Of a stretch of DNA of 64,000 bases, positions 23,211-35,439 are shown piece by piece (positions within the stretch are counted from its first letter, which is position 1; the number at the start of each line of letters is the position of its first letter). The notes beneath the pieces were generated by a model, which ran no database searches, was not told the origin of the DNA, and worked only from the letters and a program-made list of their open reading frames with translations. Made by a program: the position numbers and the translations under genes. This DNA comes from Bryoerythrophyllum caledonicum (lineage: Eukaryota; Streptophyta; Bryopsida; Pottiales; Pottiaceae), in the NCBI GenBank assembly GCA_963971425.1, contig OZ020525.1, positions 16,374,187 to 16,438,186 of the forward strand, given 5' to 3'.

Positions 23211-26200
23211 TTACAGCTCATCCTTGACGTCCTTCTCCTCTTCGACTTCCTCTGCCTCTGCGTCAATTGCCTCTGGTTCTTCCTCTTCACCCAGATCATC
23301 GCCTTCCCCGTCCAGCTCACCGTCACCTTCACCTTCCTCAGACTCGCTCTCGGGAGGTGGCTCGGGGACGTCGGGCGCCACAAACGGGATCTTGGCGTTC
23401 GTCGACAGAAACCTGATGAAGCCAGCTGCAGTCCTCTCGGTGTCCAGAGAAACCTGAAACATCCAGGATATTTATAAGAACCGCGGAAAGTATCGGACAT
23501 GCATATGTGGTGGAACCAGAAAAAATGATGGCTCATCAAGCAACTGAAATTGCTCGTGTATTTCCGGCGCCAATATCTGACGAGTTCAAACACTTACCGG
23601 CTCAGCACTTTTATCTCCGGCAGGGAAGAAAAGAATGGTAGGATATCCTTCAATCTGCAATTGTACCAAACATGTGTCAGATAGATAGATGACGAACAAT
23701 TAAGTTCCAGAAAGGCGCGATCATGATATTTCAAGACACAAAAGCTCCAAACCAGAAAGACAGAGTAAAGCAAGAATACCTTGAGGCGTTCGTGTTCATT
23801 CTTGGTGCCATCCATCTTCGCAATCACAATCGAGCTGATGTTCTTCAAGGCTTCTCCCAACTTGTTGTACTCCGGCTCAAGCGATTGGCAGTGACCGCAC
23901 CATGGAGCATACACCTAGATACATGGAGCCTTTATGTATGAGAGGATAGCCCACCTATTGTAACACAATGAAAAAATAAATGTGCTCCCCAGCATAAAAG
24001 CAATGAACTGCGGGGATGATGGATAGAAGAGTTTCAAACCCATCACTTACCTCACAAATGACGTCCTTAGTTTCATCGAGAACGATTTCATCAAAAGTTG
24101 ATGAAACTACAATTTTCACAGGTCCGTCATTCTGCATGCATTACGATGCCATTCGCTTTATATCATCCAAATTAAGATAGAAATCAAAGACGTACTATTG
24201 AACATTGAGACGAGTACATATAAACAGCTGAAACACAAAGACGTAATATTGAACATTAAGACAAGTATATATAAACAGCTGAAATACCAAAACAAAAACT
24301 CCACTTCGAAAATACAATTGTCCTACCTCCTCAGGTGCCTTCTCCGACTTGCGGAAAGGAGTGAGTTCTCCAGCCAAAAATTTCTCTGCAAATTGCTGCA
24401 AGAACAAATCCAAAGGTTGTCAAATGTCGATTGTACAACAAAGCACAAACGATATTAGAAGAATACATACTATCTGGAGTACAGTGAAAAATTGATCTTG
24501 TGTATATCTGATTAAATACTCACATGAAAAGGATCATTAAGATAAATGGCGAGTACGGTATCCGAAGATGAAATCTAGTAGTGCTTATACCTTGATAGAA
24601 TCATCACTGAAGTCTCCTTCGAACAAGAACTTGCCGGCACCCTCCTCGGAAATGAATCCCAAGAGCTGTGAAATAAAACATGAGGATCGCACTTCAAAGA
24701 ATGTACACATAGAACGCAGCAATCAGAAGTTACGTAAGAACGACAAACATATCCAAAGAAAGCTTAAGTTCTCCAGGGGTCGACACCCATAACGTCCCAA
24801 TCGCCGAGAGCTGAATGAAAACAGAAAAAAACTATGAGATTTGGAAAGGACAGGAGTAGTGTAGATACCGTCGTCTTGTCATTATCAATCGAGAAGAAAT
24901 CAAGAACAGGAGTAGCCACTTCCTCATTCGCAAGATCGATCAAGACAAAGGTAATCTGCGGCCAGTGATTCATATGATGGAGTTTAGAAGGTATTCACAA
25001 AAATCTCATATACAGGTCACCACTCGGGGGAAAAATAATACCATACCTTGTTCTTGAAAGACTTGGAAGCTTCTTCGTAACTAGGACGGATTTTCTCGTA
25101 CTCCTCAGGCTTTGCGAACAACAGCAGCTGTCACAATTGAACCTGGGATGTTAGTTACTCCACATATAGGCATCCTAAATTATCAGAAATTTACTTCGGA
25201 AAATAAAGGCCGGTCATAAGCATGTTATAGATGCATTGTGTACAGGTGATTGATTTCTGAAAATCTACTAAGTAACGGCCAATGGAAGAATAAATAACTA
25301 TACCTGTTTGTTGACCTCAGACTCGAAAATAGCGGAAGCAGTCTCACGGTTGAATGGGATTACGAGAGGGAGCTTATTCTCTGTTACGAAAACGGAAATA
25401 GCTCCCTTCTCGAATGATCCGTCTGGGCATACACGAGTTAAAACCAATTTAGATTTCACCAATCGATGACGGAAGACATCCAAATTCCAGAAGAAGGAAG
25501 AGCAACATTGCCGGAAAACATAAGAGGTGCTGGTACAATTCAATAAATTGCATGTCCCATACCAAAGTGAGAAACCTTCTCATTCTGCTTCTTCAACAAG
25601 ACAAGAGCAGGGGCCTTCTTCGTCAGACCAAACTTCTTGGCAACCTTTTCATCTGCAGTCATGTAAAACTCAACTCCATCCTCCAACCTGGCTGCCGCAG
25701 TGAACTCCTCAGCATCACCGCCCTCTACACTTTCAACGTAGGCAACAGCAATGGGGTCCTCGTGCTCCAACGCTTCCTCAGCATCAGCAGCTGACTTCAG
25801 AAAACGAACCGCAGGTCCAGTCCTCTTCTTCACCCAGGCAATAATCTCGTCGCTGCAATATTCGTGTGAAGATAATTCATTTAATACAATCATCGAAGAC
25901 AAAAAAAAACCATGTTGACACTTCCTGAATGTGCCAAACGTCAATCTGCATCGTCATATTGAAAGCACACCTTTACGGAAAACACGGATAAAAGTGAACA
26001 GCTAATCTCACATAAGTCCCATAACTGTGTTTCTGGTTACTTTAGACTGGATACAAGATGTCATACTTAATCTGATACAAGATAATAGGGGCACTTGGCA
26101 CATTGAAAACCTAAAACTATCAAAGTATCAAGTGAAATACGGGATTTGATCTTCCAAATCGAGAGGATTCCGTCGATTCTAGAAACCAATTTAAGACTCA

Positions 26201-27206
26201 AAAATATTAAAGGAAGGTAAAATATAGTACGTAGCCCTCTCTTAACTGCCACTATGATACGACACCTAAGCCTAAATTTTTTAGAACATTAAAGGAAGAG
26301 CTACCACCAAATACGAAAATCAGAAGCTCGGATCATATAATACGACCTGTGATCAACATTCGTAAAACCCCGACACAACATTGATCCAAAAATATCACCG
26401 CGCTTCCTTAAACCCTTGCGTCCTCGTAGCTTCAAGCGACTCAACATTGAAAGCTAAGAGTACGAGGCAGAGCATCTCAAACTACATAAAAAGATAACAT
26501 TGATCGAAACCTTGGAAAAAAAGGTTAGACGATTCACTGAGATATGTCATCACGATCCACGCTGAACATAGGTCTCGAATCCACGGATCAACCACACAGG
26601 CCAAGAGCAGACAATACTCAATCAACCAAAACACGTTGTAGATCGATAAATATGACCTCAAAAAACATGTCGATCAAAGAAACTCAACATTTCACAGAAG
26701 GAATGAGCGATTGGCGAGAATTCAAACCTAGTGCGTCCGCCGCTGTATTGCCGCTTCTCGCCATTGACGAAGAATAACAGAGTCGGATATCCCTCAACGC
26801 CATGCTCCTGCGCGAGCTCTCCGTGCTGCGTCGAGTCGATCTTCGCCAACACGATGCCGCTGTCCTTGAGCGCGGTGGCGGCTCTAGCGTACTCGGGCGT
26901 GAGCGATTGGCAATGGCCGCACCAGGGAGCATAAAACTCCGCGAGCACGTACTGATTCGAGGCCACGAAGTCGGCGAAGTCCTTCCCGCCGAGCACCACC
27001 ACGTCTTTCTCATCCACCGGCTCCTTGGATCCGACGTCCTCCTCGTCGCCGCCCTCCTCCGCCTGGCTCATAATCTCCCGCTCCTCGTCCGTCAGATCAT
27101 CGCTCAGATCCACATCGCCCGCCGCGGCGGAAGCGAATCCGAACACTCCGACCAGCAGAAGCGCCGCGAGCAGCGCGAGGAGCGCCGTGCGCCGCATTGT
27201 CGCCAT
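23211..27206 (-). CDS. Protein disulfide isomerase, PDIL1-4-like, ER-resident
   Basis: Eleven exons (27206-26728, 25852-25563, 25422-25304, 25127-25047, 24955-24869, 24665-24591, 24395-24327, 24131-24051, 23914-23780, 23654-23598, 23453-23211) join in phase to 571 residues. It catalyses disulfide formation and isomerisation in the ER lumen. A signal peptide (residues 1 to about 29) is followed by an acidic N-terminal segment. The first thioredoxin domain has WCGHC at 95-99. Two redox-inactive thioredoxin-like domains follow (EGYPTLLFF ends the first active domain; [17 protein letters not shown] is in the second inactive one). The second active domain has WCGHC at 432-436. An acidic tail ends in the ER retrieval signal KDEL. 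The acidic N-terminal segment and the exon sequences match the PDIL1-3/1-4 class; length is close to family norm. ATG at 27204-27206 begins the signal peptide. The intron after exon 1 (25853-26727) is the longest. No defect was seen. Confidence 0.93.
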
Positions 27207-27514
27207 TACTGTCGCGAGGATTTGGATCGGCTCGCTCTCGCTCCGCCCTCGCTGCTCGCCTCCGCTACTGTGAAACCTGGACGCTGTGCCTGCGTCGCAA
27301 TTGAAGCCTAGCTTGGTTTACGCTTCGATCACCTTGGCTTCGTGGCGACGGCGACGGGTCGGGCTCCGGTGCCCGTGAGCGTAATTGAGACTCTGAGGGA
27401 TGGATGAGCCCAAGTGGAAAATTCAACTTGCCAGAGTGCCTGGAAATTCGGATCGTGGTTGAGATCCTTGTGGTACCCGCCATTCATCATCCGCCACTTG
27501 AACTTTCCCCAAGC

Positions 27515-28951
27515 TACACTAAACACTGAATATAGTGTAGTGGGATTATTGATGTAGATCACCCACACCAGTTTCCATCAGAGCATGTGCATGCCAAGTT
27601 CTAATTGGGTATTTGTTCTCAAGCAAGTGTGTGTCAGTCAACAATTGCATGTAAATTTTCAATTAGTGTAGGAAATTTCAAATAGTTTAGTCTATACTAT
27701 ATTCAAGGAACGGTGTACCGATCTTCGAATTGTGGATTTCAATTGATTTTCTTTCTCTAAAATATTTCTCACGAAGATGGAATATCTACTACTAAGGTAA
27801 GACCCCCCATAACCAACAAAAACCCATAGCCAACGCCTATGAAATTGGGGTATATCCAACCCTCTTCCATCCCATTACCACCAACTTAGTTCCAAATGGA
27901 GGTTCGCTATTAGTCAAGATCTTTACTATTGGTTGTTGGTTATAGGGGTACCTATTGTTGGCCACCCACTGAACATAGCTGCATAGTTTGAAACTCATAA
28001 CTAATTCAAATTTCATCGGAAAAATATGAAATCACTTAGGTTGGAATTGCAATTCTATTGGCTATCATTGAAAAATAATATTATAATTCTCCTCTCTCCA
28101 TATACCTAGATGCGTATCTAGTTCGTGTTTAATTAATTCAAAATGGAGGGTGTCTAAATATTTTGGAAATTTCAAGAGACTTGTCTAAAATAAATAAATA
28201 AATTCAAATTGCAATTGTCCGAATTTTGTAAAAATTATAGTTGCCGTTGTTGAAATTATTTTTAAAAATCGGAATAAATTGAAAAAAACGAACATTCCAA
28301 GGATTAAAAGAACTAATGGTCTCATAATACAATAAAATTAATATAATTCAAATGAATATAAAAAATATAAAAATGAAAATACATACCATAGTCTCACTAA
28401 GTTTTCTAATCACTAACTAAAGACACATTCAAGGCTTATAGGCTAGCCACTTTAAACCTCATCACTAACTACGCACCGTGCCATTAAATGCACGATGTCT
28501 TCACCTTCAAACAATTCCTCCTACTCATCAATGTCATCTAAAGACTCTTCATGTTCAACATAAGACCACCAATGGTTTGTGGATTGAGGAATCTTGATAG
28601 TCAAATAGAATGTATTGGTAGGCACCAACACGTGGCGCTCCTCTATGCGGAAATCTTTTCACCTTCATCCAATCAAAAGTGCCAAATTTGCACCAATTCC
28701 GAAGGTGTAAGTGCCGAAAGCGAGAGAAAGTTTCTAACAGTGCTTAACTACACCGTTCCGTGAATATAGTGTAAACCAGACTATTTGAAATTTCCTGCAC
28801 TAATTGAAAATTTACATGCAATTGTTGACTGACACTCACTTGCTTGAGAACGGATACCCAATCAGAACTTGGCATGCACATGTTTTGATGGAAATTAGTG
28901 TGAGTGATCTACATCAATAATCCCTCTACACTATATTCAATGTTTAGTGTA
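27515..28951. mobile_element. Non-autonomous element with terminal inverted repeats of about 200 bp
   Basis: The left 27515-27725 (starting TACACTAAACACTGAATATA) is the near-complement of 28745-28951. Shared words include CAATTGCATGTAAATTTTCAATTAG on one side and its complement on the other, and the GATCTACATCAATAATCCC block. The middle (about 1 kb) is AT-rich with no transposase. Long terminal inverted repeats without coding recall MULE-type or fold-back elements. I could not find a convincing target-site duplication; flanks are CCCCAAGC and CTTGTCCAC. Confidence 0.8.
27804..27952. repeat. Small inverted-repeat element nested in the 27.5-29.0 kb element
   Basis: ACCCCCCATAACCAACAA at the left pairs with TTGTTGGTTATAGGGGT at the right, enclosing about 115 bases. 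This looks like a MITE inserted into the larger element, or an internal inverted duplication of it. Confidence 0.55.
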
Positions 28952-30206
28952 CTTGTCCACAAAAAAATAAATTACTTCGGCACATGTGTGCCGAACTAGA
29001 CCTCTAGGTACGGTATGCACATTCCTTAACTTGTCGGTTTTAGGCGCTGACCTAATATCCAGAACATCCGCCGGTTCTGAACCGGACATTTTCCATCCAA
29101 CTATTCTGCGATGGATGAAATTGGGAGGATAAATGTCGTCCGAAACCCTAAAACGAGGGAGGGAGGGGAAAGCAGAGGCCTGCAGCAAGTGAGCCTGGTG
29201 CGCCAGAAGCAAAAACCCACGAGCAGCAAACGCGACAGACACCACCCACAAATTTGTTGCTGTCGCCGTAACACGCACAAAATCCGGTACCTGCCCGACG
29301 CACCAATTTCAGCTCTTGCTGTCCGAGATTCGTCTCGCTTCTTTTCTTGTCTCTCCTCTGCATGTTGTGCGTTATTGTTGCCTTCGTCGCTCTGGATTTC
29401 CGCTGATCTCAGGGACTCGATTTTAAAATCGCCGCAATCTCGGTGCTCCCCGGTTTGAGGAGTGCATGAGAGCGTCAGGTGCAGATTTTTGTGAGGCGGT
29501 GATGGATGGTGGGAGGCTTTGGATTTTGCTTCCTGAGACTGAGCGAAGCTGCAGCTGCCGCTAGGCTCCTCCCTTCCCTGACGTGATCATTGACAGGGTA
29601 TTTTGACGAGATCAAGTCGCTGTGATTGATGATTCCAAACGCAGAAGGTTTCATTTGGCTAGGCAAGCCACTGATCGAGGCAGGTTTATGTGAAAGGGCA
29701 CATTGCAATCATGTAAAGGCTTGAGTACAACGATAGCTCTGACCCTTCAAAAAAATCATAATCAGCTAATGGGTTTCTCCGACAAGTCTATTGATATGCT
29801 TGACTTCAGTTAATTTGTTTGGGGAGAAATTAGGGTTTTATTCTCCCAAGTAGTGGGTGAGGGCTTTTGAGGGGATGGGTTGTTGGTTTGCATTTGATCA
29901 GTATTGGATACCCTCCATGAGTTGGTGATCCATGGCTGGTCTTCTCTCTTTACTCACTCTCACTTATTGGCATTGGGTGAAGGAGGGCACCAAATCTCAC
30001 CTACTCTAGAGTTTGATTATGGGCTCCGGTGGTTTTTGGGCTTTTAAATTCTATATCAATTCCAAACCTTTGTGATTAAATTTGAAATAATATTTGTTGA
30101 GTTTCATTCCTAATTCCGCATCTTTCTAAATAAATGTTTTTGACATACAATGTCATTTGAGTCTCGAACTGGCTTAAGTGATCGGAAATAGGTGCCTCTA
30201 CCTTAG
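28952..30206. other. Intergenic DNA, GC-rich patch near 29.1-29.6 kb
   Basis: Frames at 29111-29458 (plus) and 28937-29278 (minus) are arginine/serine-rich and mutually antisense, with no domain. The GC-rich patch resembles a gene leader, but no coding exon follows it on either strand, so it may be an orphaned promoter fragment. Confidence 0.35.
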
Positions 30207-30370
30207 AACATCTCTATGTAGACAACATGCATGCCAAATTTCAAGGCCAGTAGATGAATACAAAAAAAGATATTCAAACTCTACCAACATGTGTAACTAT
30301 GAGAAACAACTTGGTATAACTTGTATTGTATTCATCATGTGGCCTTGAAATTTGGCACACATAGAGATGA
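30207..30370. repeat. Fold-back repeat (MITE-like)
   Basis: The arm with CCAAATTTCAAGGCCA and TGAATACAA (30209-30265) is complementary to TTGTATTCATCATGTGGCCTTGAAATTTGG (30321-30356) and extends to ATCTCTATGT / ACATAGAGAT at the outer ends. The loop is about 60 bases. It is non-coding. Confidence 0.7.
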
Positions 30371-30959
30371 TCTTGTGCCAAAAATTTCTGAATAAATTAA
30401 AAGAAAAAACTAGCCGTGAGGAGGGTGTCAAAGTTGGTAATTTAAAAAAAATTCAGCCTTGAAGAGGGTGTCAAATTTAGCAGCAAAAAAAAAGTATTGT
30501 ATGTAAGAAAAAGTATGTATACTTATTGGAGGATACTGTATATGTGCATTTTTCAAGTAGTCTTTGTTCCCGCATGGTGCTAATCAATCATAAATTGCAT
30601 CTTGGGTCTTGCGTCAAGTGGTCTTGTATCAAGACTGTCCTAGGGCCGTCGGTTATGACGAAGGTTTCACTATTCTATAACACTAGTATTTAACTATAAA
30701 GAAGAAGAATTCCGGTCTCCAAAGGAAACCAAAGAGAATAAAGTGTCTATTCGTTCCACCTCTAAATTCATGTCCACCAGACATAGATTTAGTTGTATGG
30801 AATTACTCCCCCCCTCTCGAGGATAGACACTATGTGACCAGTGACTAGTAACCAATAGACGTAACATGTGATCAGTTGTAGCCACAAGGCTCCATTGTAA
30901 GGGATGATTTGTAGAGGTTGAATGTGTGTTTTTAAGGATTTTTAAGAGGTTCATGTAAG

Positions 30960-31900
30960 TCTAGGAGAGGTTAGTTGTTTTCAAGTTTACGTTTGTATAG
31001 AAGTATGGACATTGCATGTTAAATAGCAATGGTATTAATTTTAGTGGAAGTCTTTTTAATTGGGTTAACAGGGATATTAAATGTTTTTTTGAGACTTTGC
31101 ATAGAGGAGATAAAAGTAGTAGCTCTAGCTTCAGCAATAATGACAATGGGGTTAACTTTCCATCCAAGAGCACCAATGTCATTAATAAGTGGTTGGTATT
31201 TAGTAATTTTGTTTTCGATTGCTTCTAGGAGAAATCCGTCATTACAGTATTTGAATTCAATTAATTGGATAGTAAGGTTCGTTTTTATGTGGTCCGGTGA
31301 TGGATCTTTATATGGTAGTCCTTTGAGGCATAATAAATTTGGTTTAAATGTGGCATTAGTGTAACATCTTTAGATTCCATATGTGCATCGAAGTAGCTAT
31401 GGAGGGACCGTGTTTTCTTGTGGGTTGTTGTTGAAGGTTCCTGCGTTCATAAGTATGAAGCATTGGGATTTGTACAAGGATGCTATTAGTTTTCAAATTT
31501 CCTAGACAACTTTATTGTGCCCTTTGACAACTAGGGAGTGTATGTGATGGTTTTGTCATTTGAGGAGTACGTGTATCCATGTGTTTGCGTCCGTGGAAGT
31601 GCATATTGAGCATGTTATGGATGGGAATCTTTCTATTCCAAAGAAGAGTTGTTTGCGGACATTTTCCATATATTGTCCAGTACGGAATTTGATGAAGCAT
31701 GTTTTTTGTGCATTTGTAATGTAGGATTTGATGAAGCATGTAGGATTATTCCAAAAGTTTGTAGAAAGCTCGTCATCAATGTTGTTGTTACCGGTCCATT
31801 TGTCTATGTTAAGAATACTTTCCAAGATCAAATTGAGGTTATTAGTTGAATATTATTTTTTGAGATATATGTCTTGTCACAAGACGTGGCGTAGAGGGCC
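30960..31900 (-). mobile_element. LINE-type retrotransposon 3' fragment
   Basis: On the minus strand, 31831-31556 reads FRTGQYMENVRKQLFFG, then ERFPSITCSICTSTDANTWIH. That is the Cys/His segment (zf-RVT) found after reverse transcriptase in plant LINEs. Downstream near 31190-30965, spread over two frames, comes a block including GALGWKVNPIVIIAEARATT and HAMSILLYKRKLENNQ. The same block occurs on the plus strand at 37.62-37.81 kb. Stops and frameshifts make it dead. Confidence 0.6.
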
Positions 31901-33716
31901 TCTCCGCATCATAGTGTGTTAGCGTAGATTAGTTTGTTATTAATCTACAAAATTTGGGACGTACGGGGGCGCATTGCATTCATCCATGGATGATTTTCAT
32001 CCACTTATGGTTGTGTGTGTGTGTATGTATTGCACACGCCCTTGACTTGACGTCTTTGTCAAGTCAAGCTTTGTGGGTGAGTTAGAGAGCGTTAAGTGAT
32101 TGTTTATTATTACTAAAAGTTCCGCATTCTTTTACATCACTTGCACTCATTGGATCTTCCTTCATGGAGTGCAAGACGCTTGACTACCCTAGTGATTTAC
32201 TAATTATTCACTTGACAAAGACCTTTCACTTCCTCCCACTATCTTATTTTTGAACTAAAAAATGTGAGAAAAAGTTGTACCTATTTCAAAAGATGTCGTA
32301 AACCGCATTTGAAGGATGACAATGCAACAAATGGCGCTTCAATCCGATGATTTTTGAAAAAGTTGTGGGTGGTGAAAGTTTGGTGTGAAGAAGGACAGCT
32401 GCTCGACATGGCTGCCGACAATTTCATCCACTATGCAATTTTTTATCCGCTATGGAATTTTTCATTCACTGTGCGATTCTCCATCCATGGCCATTGTGGA
32501 CGAAACTCTAATTTTGGGCAGATTCATTTAACTGTGAGATAATATCTTCCAAAATATTTTTTTACTTTTAGGATTTTGACTTCGGATTTGATCTTCTTGA
32601 GAGTGATTTCTACCTAGTGTGAATGAGAAACTTTTAATTTAAAAGTCTTTCAAAAACCACATTTTTGTGGGTGTTAATTTTAAAAATATATAAATTAGTC
32701 TAATCATTGAAGTTCATTTGTGGAGGCAATTTAGCTCGGATTTGAGCAAAATTTGCACTCACTCCGTGTTAAATTTGCCAAGGAATCCATTAAATTTATT
32801 AGGTTGACATTTGGAGTTTATCCTCAGCCCAAAATGATGACTTGTAAGGGCTGAATTGTGTTTTTAAACACCAACTTCCAAAAATTTCCATAGAACTTCA
32901 AGTTTTGAGACTTCGGGAAACACAATGAATGTCCCCCCCATTTAGTTGTAGTAGATTTTGCGTCTTTGTGACTATCCATTGCAAGCGAGTGCCAATGGCT
33001 CTAGTGATTTTCATTTATCGCTTTTATATTATTGGGGAGAATATCCGGTTTTGATTTCTGTATTTTTGTGCGGTACCTCCCCCGTGTTGCAGGCATGTTG
33101 CCGGTGTTTTCCAGTGGCTCTATTTCCTATTGTATTAGATTGTGATAGGATACCGTAGGGGTGGAGTCGGATTGTTGGCCGGCAAGACCTTTTTATGTGG
33201 AGGGTTGTGGTTGGACTTGTGCTAGTCAGAGGTGATGACCGGTGAACCACAAAGTTTGGTGGTTTTACAGGTGTAGGTTGTCCGTTCATACCCTCACCCT
33301 TTAAATAACACCCGCAGATAGATCCCGATGAGGTTTTTGTTTGTGGTGAGTACCCGAAGTCGGTATTACCACTCCCCTTGACCAAACCACTTGGAGAGTG
33401 CTACTACTGTAGACTTTGGGCCAAGGTCGGATACGGACAAGGCTTTTAAGCCTGTTTCGGCGTTAAATACCAACCATAGGCTTTGGAGCTGGGACGTGCG
33501 TACATTTGACAACATATAAGACGATCTCCGTCATGTCGTGCAAGATAGGTTCTTGGGACGGGTTGTAGCATCTCCCTGCCCGATTGGCATCTTCGATGAA
33601 AGACCTGGATGAAAGAGAAGCGCTAGTGCACGCCGTCATTTAACGACTGATATGCGTTCGAGCTCTTGCCTTAACATTTGGAGCTAGAGGCCGTTTGATT
33701 ATATGGGCGGTAATCC
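31901..33716. other. Intergenic stretch, no gene seen
   Basis: Mostly AT-rich. A short palindrome CTTGACTTGAC / GTCAAGTCAAG lies near 32041. The part from 33.3 kb may be leader or LTR of the gag fragment that follows, but I cannot define an LTR. Confidence 0.35.
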
Positions 33717-34382
33717 ATGCAGCACGAGGAAGAATTGCGTCTCGTTGAAGAGTATTGGTGCCAACCTATGGAGTTGGTGACCGCGCTCAAGGAGAGTGCA
33801 GTTGCCCAACTCTCGACTTTGACCAAGGGGCCCAAGGTGGAAGAGGGTTTCCTCTGTGAAAACTCCAAGGGCAAAGGCATTGCCGTTGTGGCCGAACGGT
33901 CTGGCATACGGGCCATGTCATGTCTGGCCGTGGCTACACGTGCGACAGTGATGGCGGTTGGCAATCCGCCAGCCTTTGATCCTTTGAAGCAATTCATCGC
34001 ACATCTGGAGGTGGACTACGGGGGATTTAAGCGTGATTAAATGCAATGCATCCAAGATTTTTGTCGGGAGAAGGAGGATATCCCTCGCACTATGTATACA
34101 CGGTTAGCACGGTTGTTAGCGGAGGCCGACAATGTGTTCACGGAGCGCCAGCTAGTGAAGATTTTCATTTTGAAGGTGCATATGCGGATGGTAGAGTTGA
34201 TTAGCCCGCATCTTCTTTTTCGGTATCACGAGAACATCACTTTAGCGCAAGCATTCGCTGAGGTGGAGGCGCTTGATAGAGCGTTGGTTGAGAGCAAGGC
34301 CATATTATTGGTCATGACGCTGATGGATGCTCCTAAGTCCAAGAAGCTTGCCACCGCGACCGGCAACAACGCTAGCATGTGA
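33717..34382 (+). pseudogene. Retrotransposon gag fragment (gypsy-like)
   Basis: Two frames on the plus strand, 33717-34040 and 34041-34382, are directly consecutive and separated by an in-frame TAA at 34038-34040. Together they read as one gag: FDPLKQFIAHLEVDYGGFKRD then MQCIQDFCREKEDIPRTMYTRLARLLAEADNVFTERQLVKIF and ISPHLLFRYHENITLAQAFAEVEALDRALVES in succession. No zinc knuckle or protease follows. It is on the opposite strand from the gypsy pol remains at 35.4-37.2 kb, so they are different insertions or an inverted piece. Confidence 0.65.
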
Positions 34383-35439
34383 ACGGTGAGTGGTGAGCAG
34401 TGAGCACTGAACAATCAGGGCAAATTTAGGTTGGAACATTCTAAAATGAGATTATTATTTTAAATTATTTTGGTTTTCATCAAAAATAGTAATTTTTTCC
34501 CCTATTACCATGGATTTTGAAAGGTCTCTAGTGATATCACAGTTGCAAATGGGCTCTAAAACTACTTCTATGGAAGTGAATTGTGGACTTTCTACATGGA
34601 TTTTGAACACAATTTGGAACCGAGGTCCCCATTTGTTGTTCAAAATTGGATGGACTTTGGATGATAAATTATTTGGATGTACAAAAAGTGGATGAAACTT
34701 TTTACGATCTAGGATTGTCACAATAAGGACTTGAAAGACTTTGAAATCCTCATGTGTAGTTGAATCCCGAAACCCTTATCATAGTTCAAGGGCCTTAAAT
34801 CCTCACCTAAGAATTTGGAAACCTTAACACCTTTGGAATTTTGAAATCTCAGCAGAAAGAAAAAACGGTCTTTGGTACAAAGGTGTTTTGGAATTCTTGG
34901 CACTTGTATTTTTCCTTCGACTAGAATAGACAAAACATGGTCATTGCGATATGGATGCCCTCTAGGACCTCTTGCAATTGTACTCATTGTTGCACAAATT
35001 AGTTTTTAGAAATTAACAAAAATTCAATGCGGTGAAAAAAAGCTCTTTGGAACCAAAGATCCCATTTTGCACTACAAAAAAATTGGAAACTTAGTTCATA
35101 CATGATGTAAGGGGCAATAAATTGCGATTACTACTATGACAAAAATAGCACAAATTCAAGGACTTTTTTTTTTGGAGTAGAAGCTGTATTTTTTTAAAGC
35201 TAAGACTTGGGGCGTGAATAAACTTCATGTCTCTAAAGTTTGCTTTGCAAAGGGAGCGCTGGACGTGGTAAAAATGCTTGCTGTTCACCTAGACTTTTCT
35301 TCTACCAAAAGCTCCACTATTCCTTGAAATAAAGTCGTTTCAAGTGCAAGAAGAGAAGTCACACAGTTTAATTTTACATGTCTTCTGCATGGGATAGTCC
35401 CCTAAATGAATCCAGGTGATGATTCTGCCATAACCTGGG
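34383..35439. other. Intergenic, AT-rich
   Basis: The beginning (CGGTGAGTGGTGAGCAGTGA, 34384) is shared with the 39.1 kb repeat. Otherwise no gene or motif was seen. Confidence 0.4.

Noticed and set aside
26802..27311. 169-residue plus-strand frame
   Set aside because: It is exactly antisense to the signal peptide and first thioredoxin domain of the PDI gene; the PDI frame explains the sequence.
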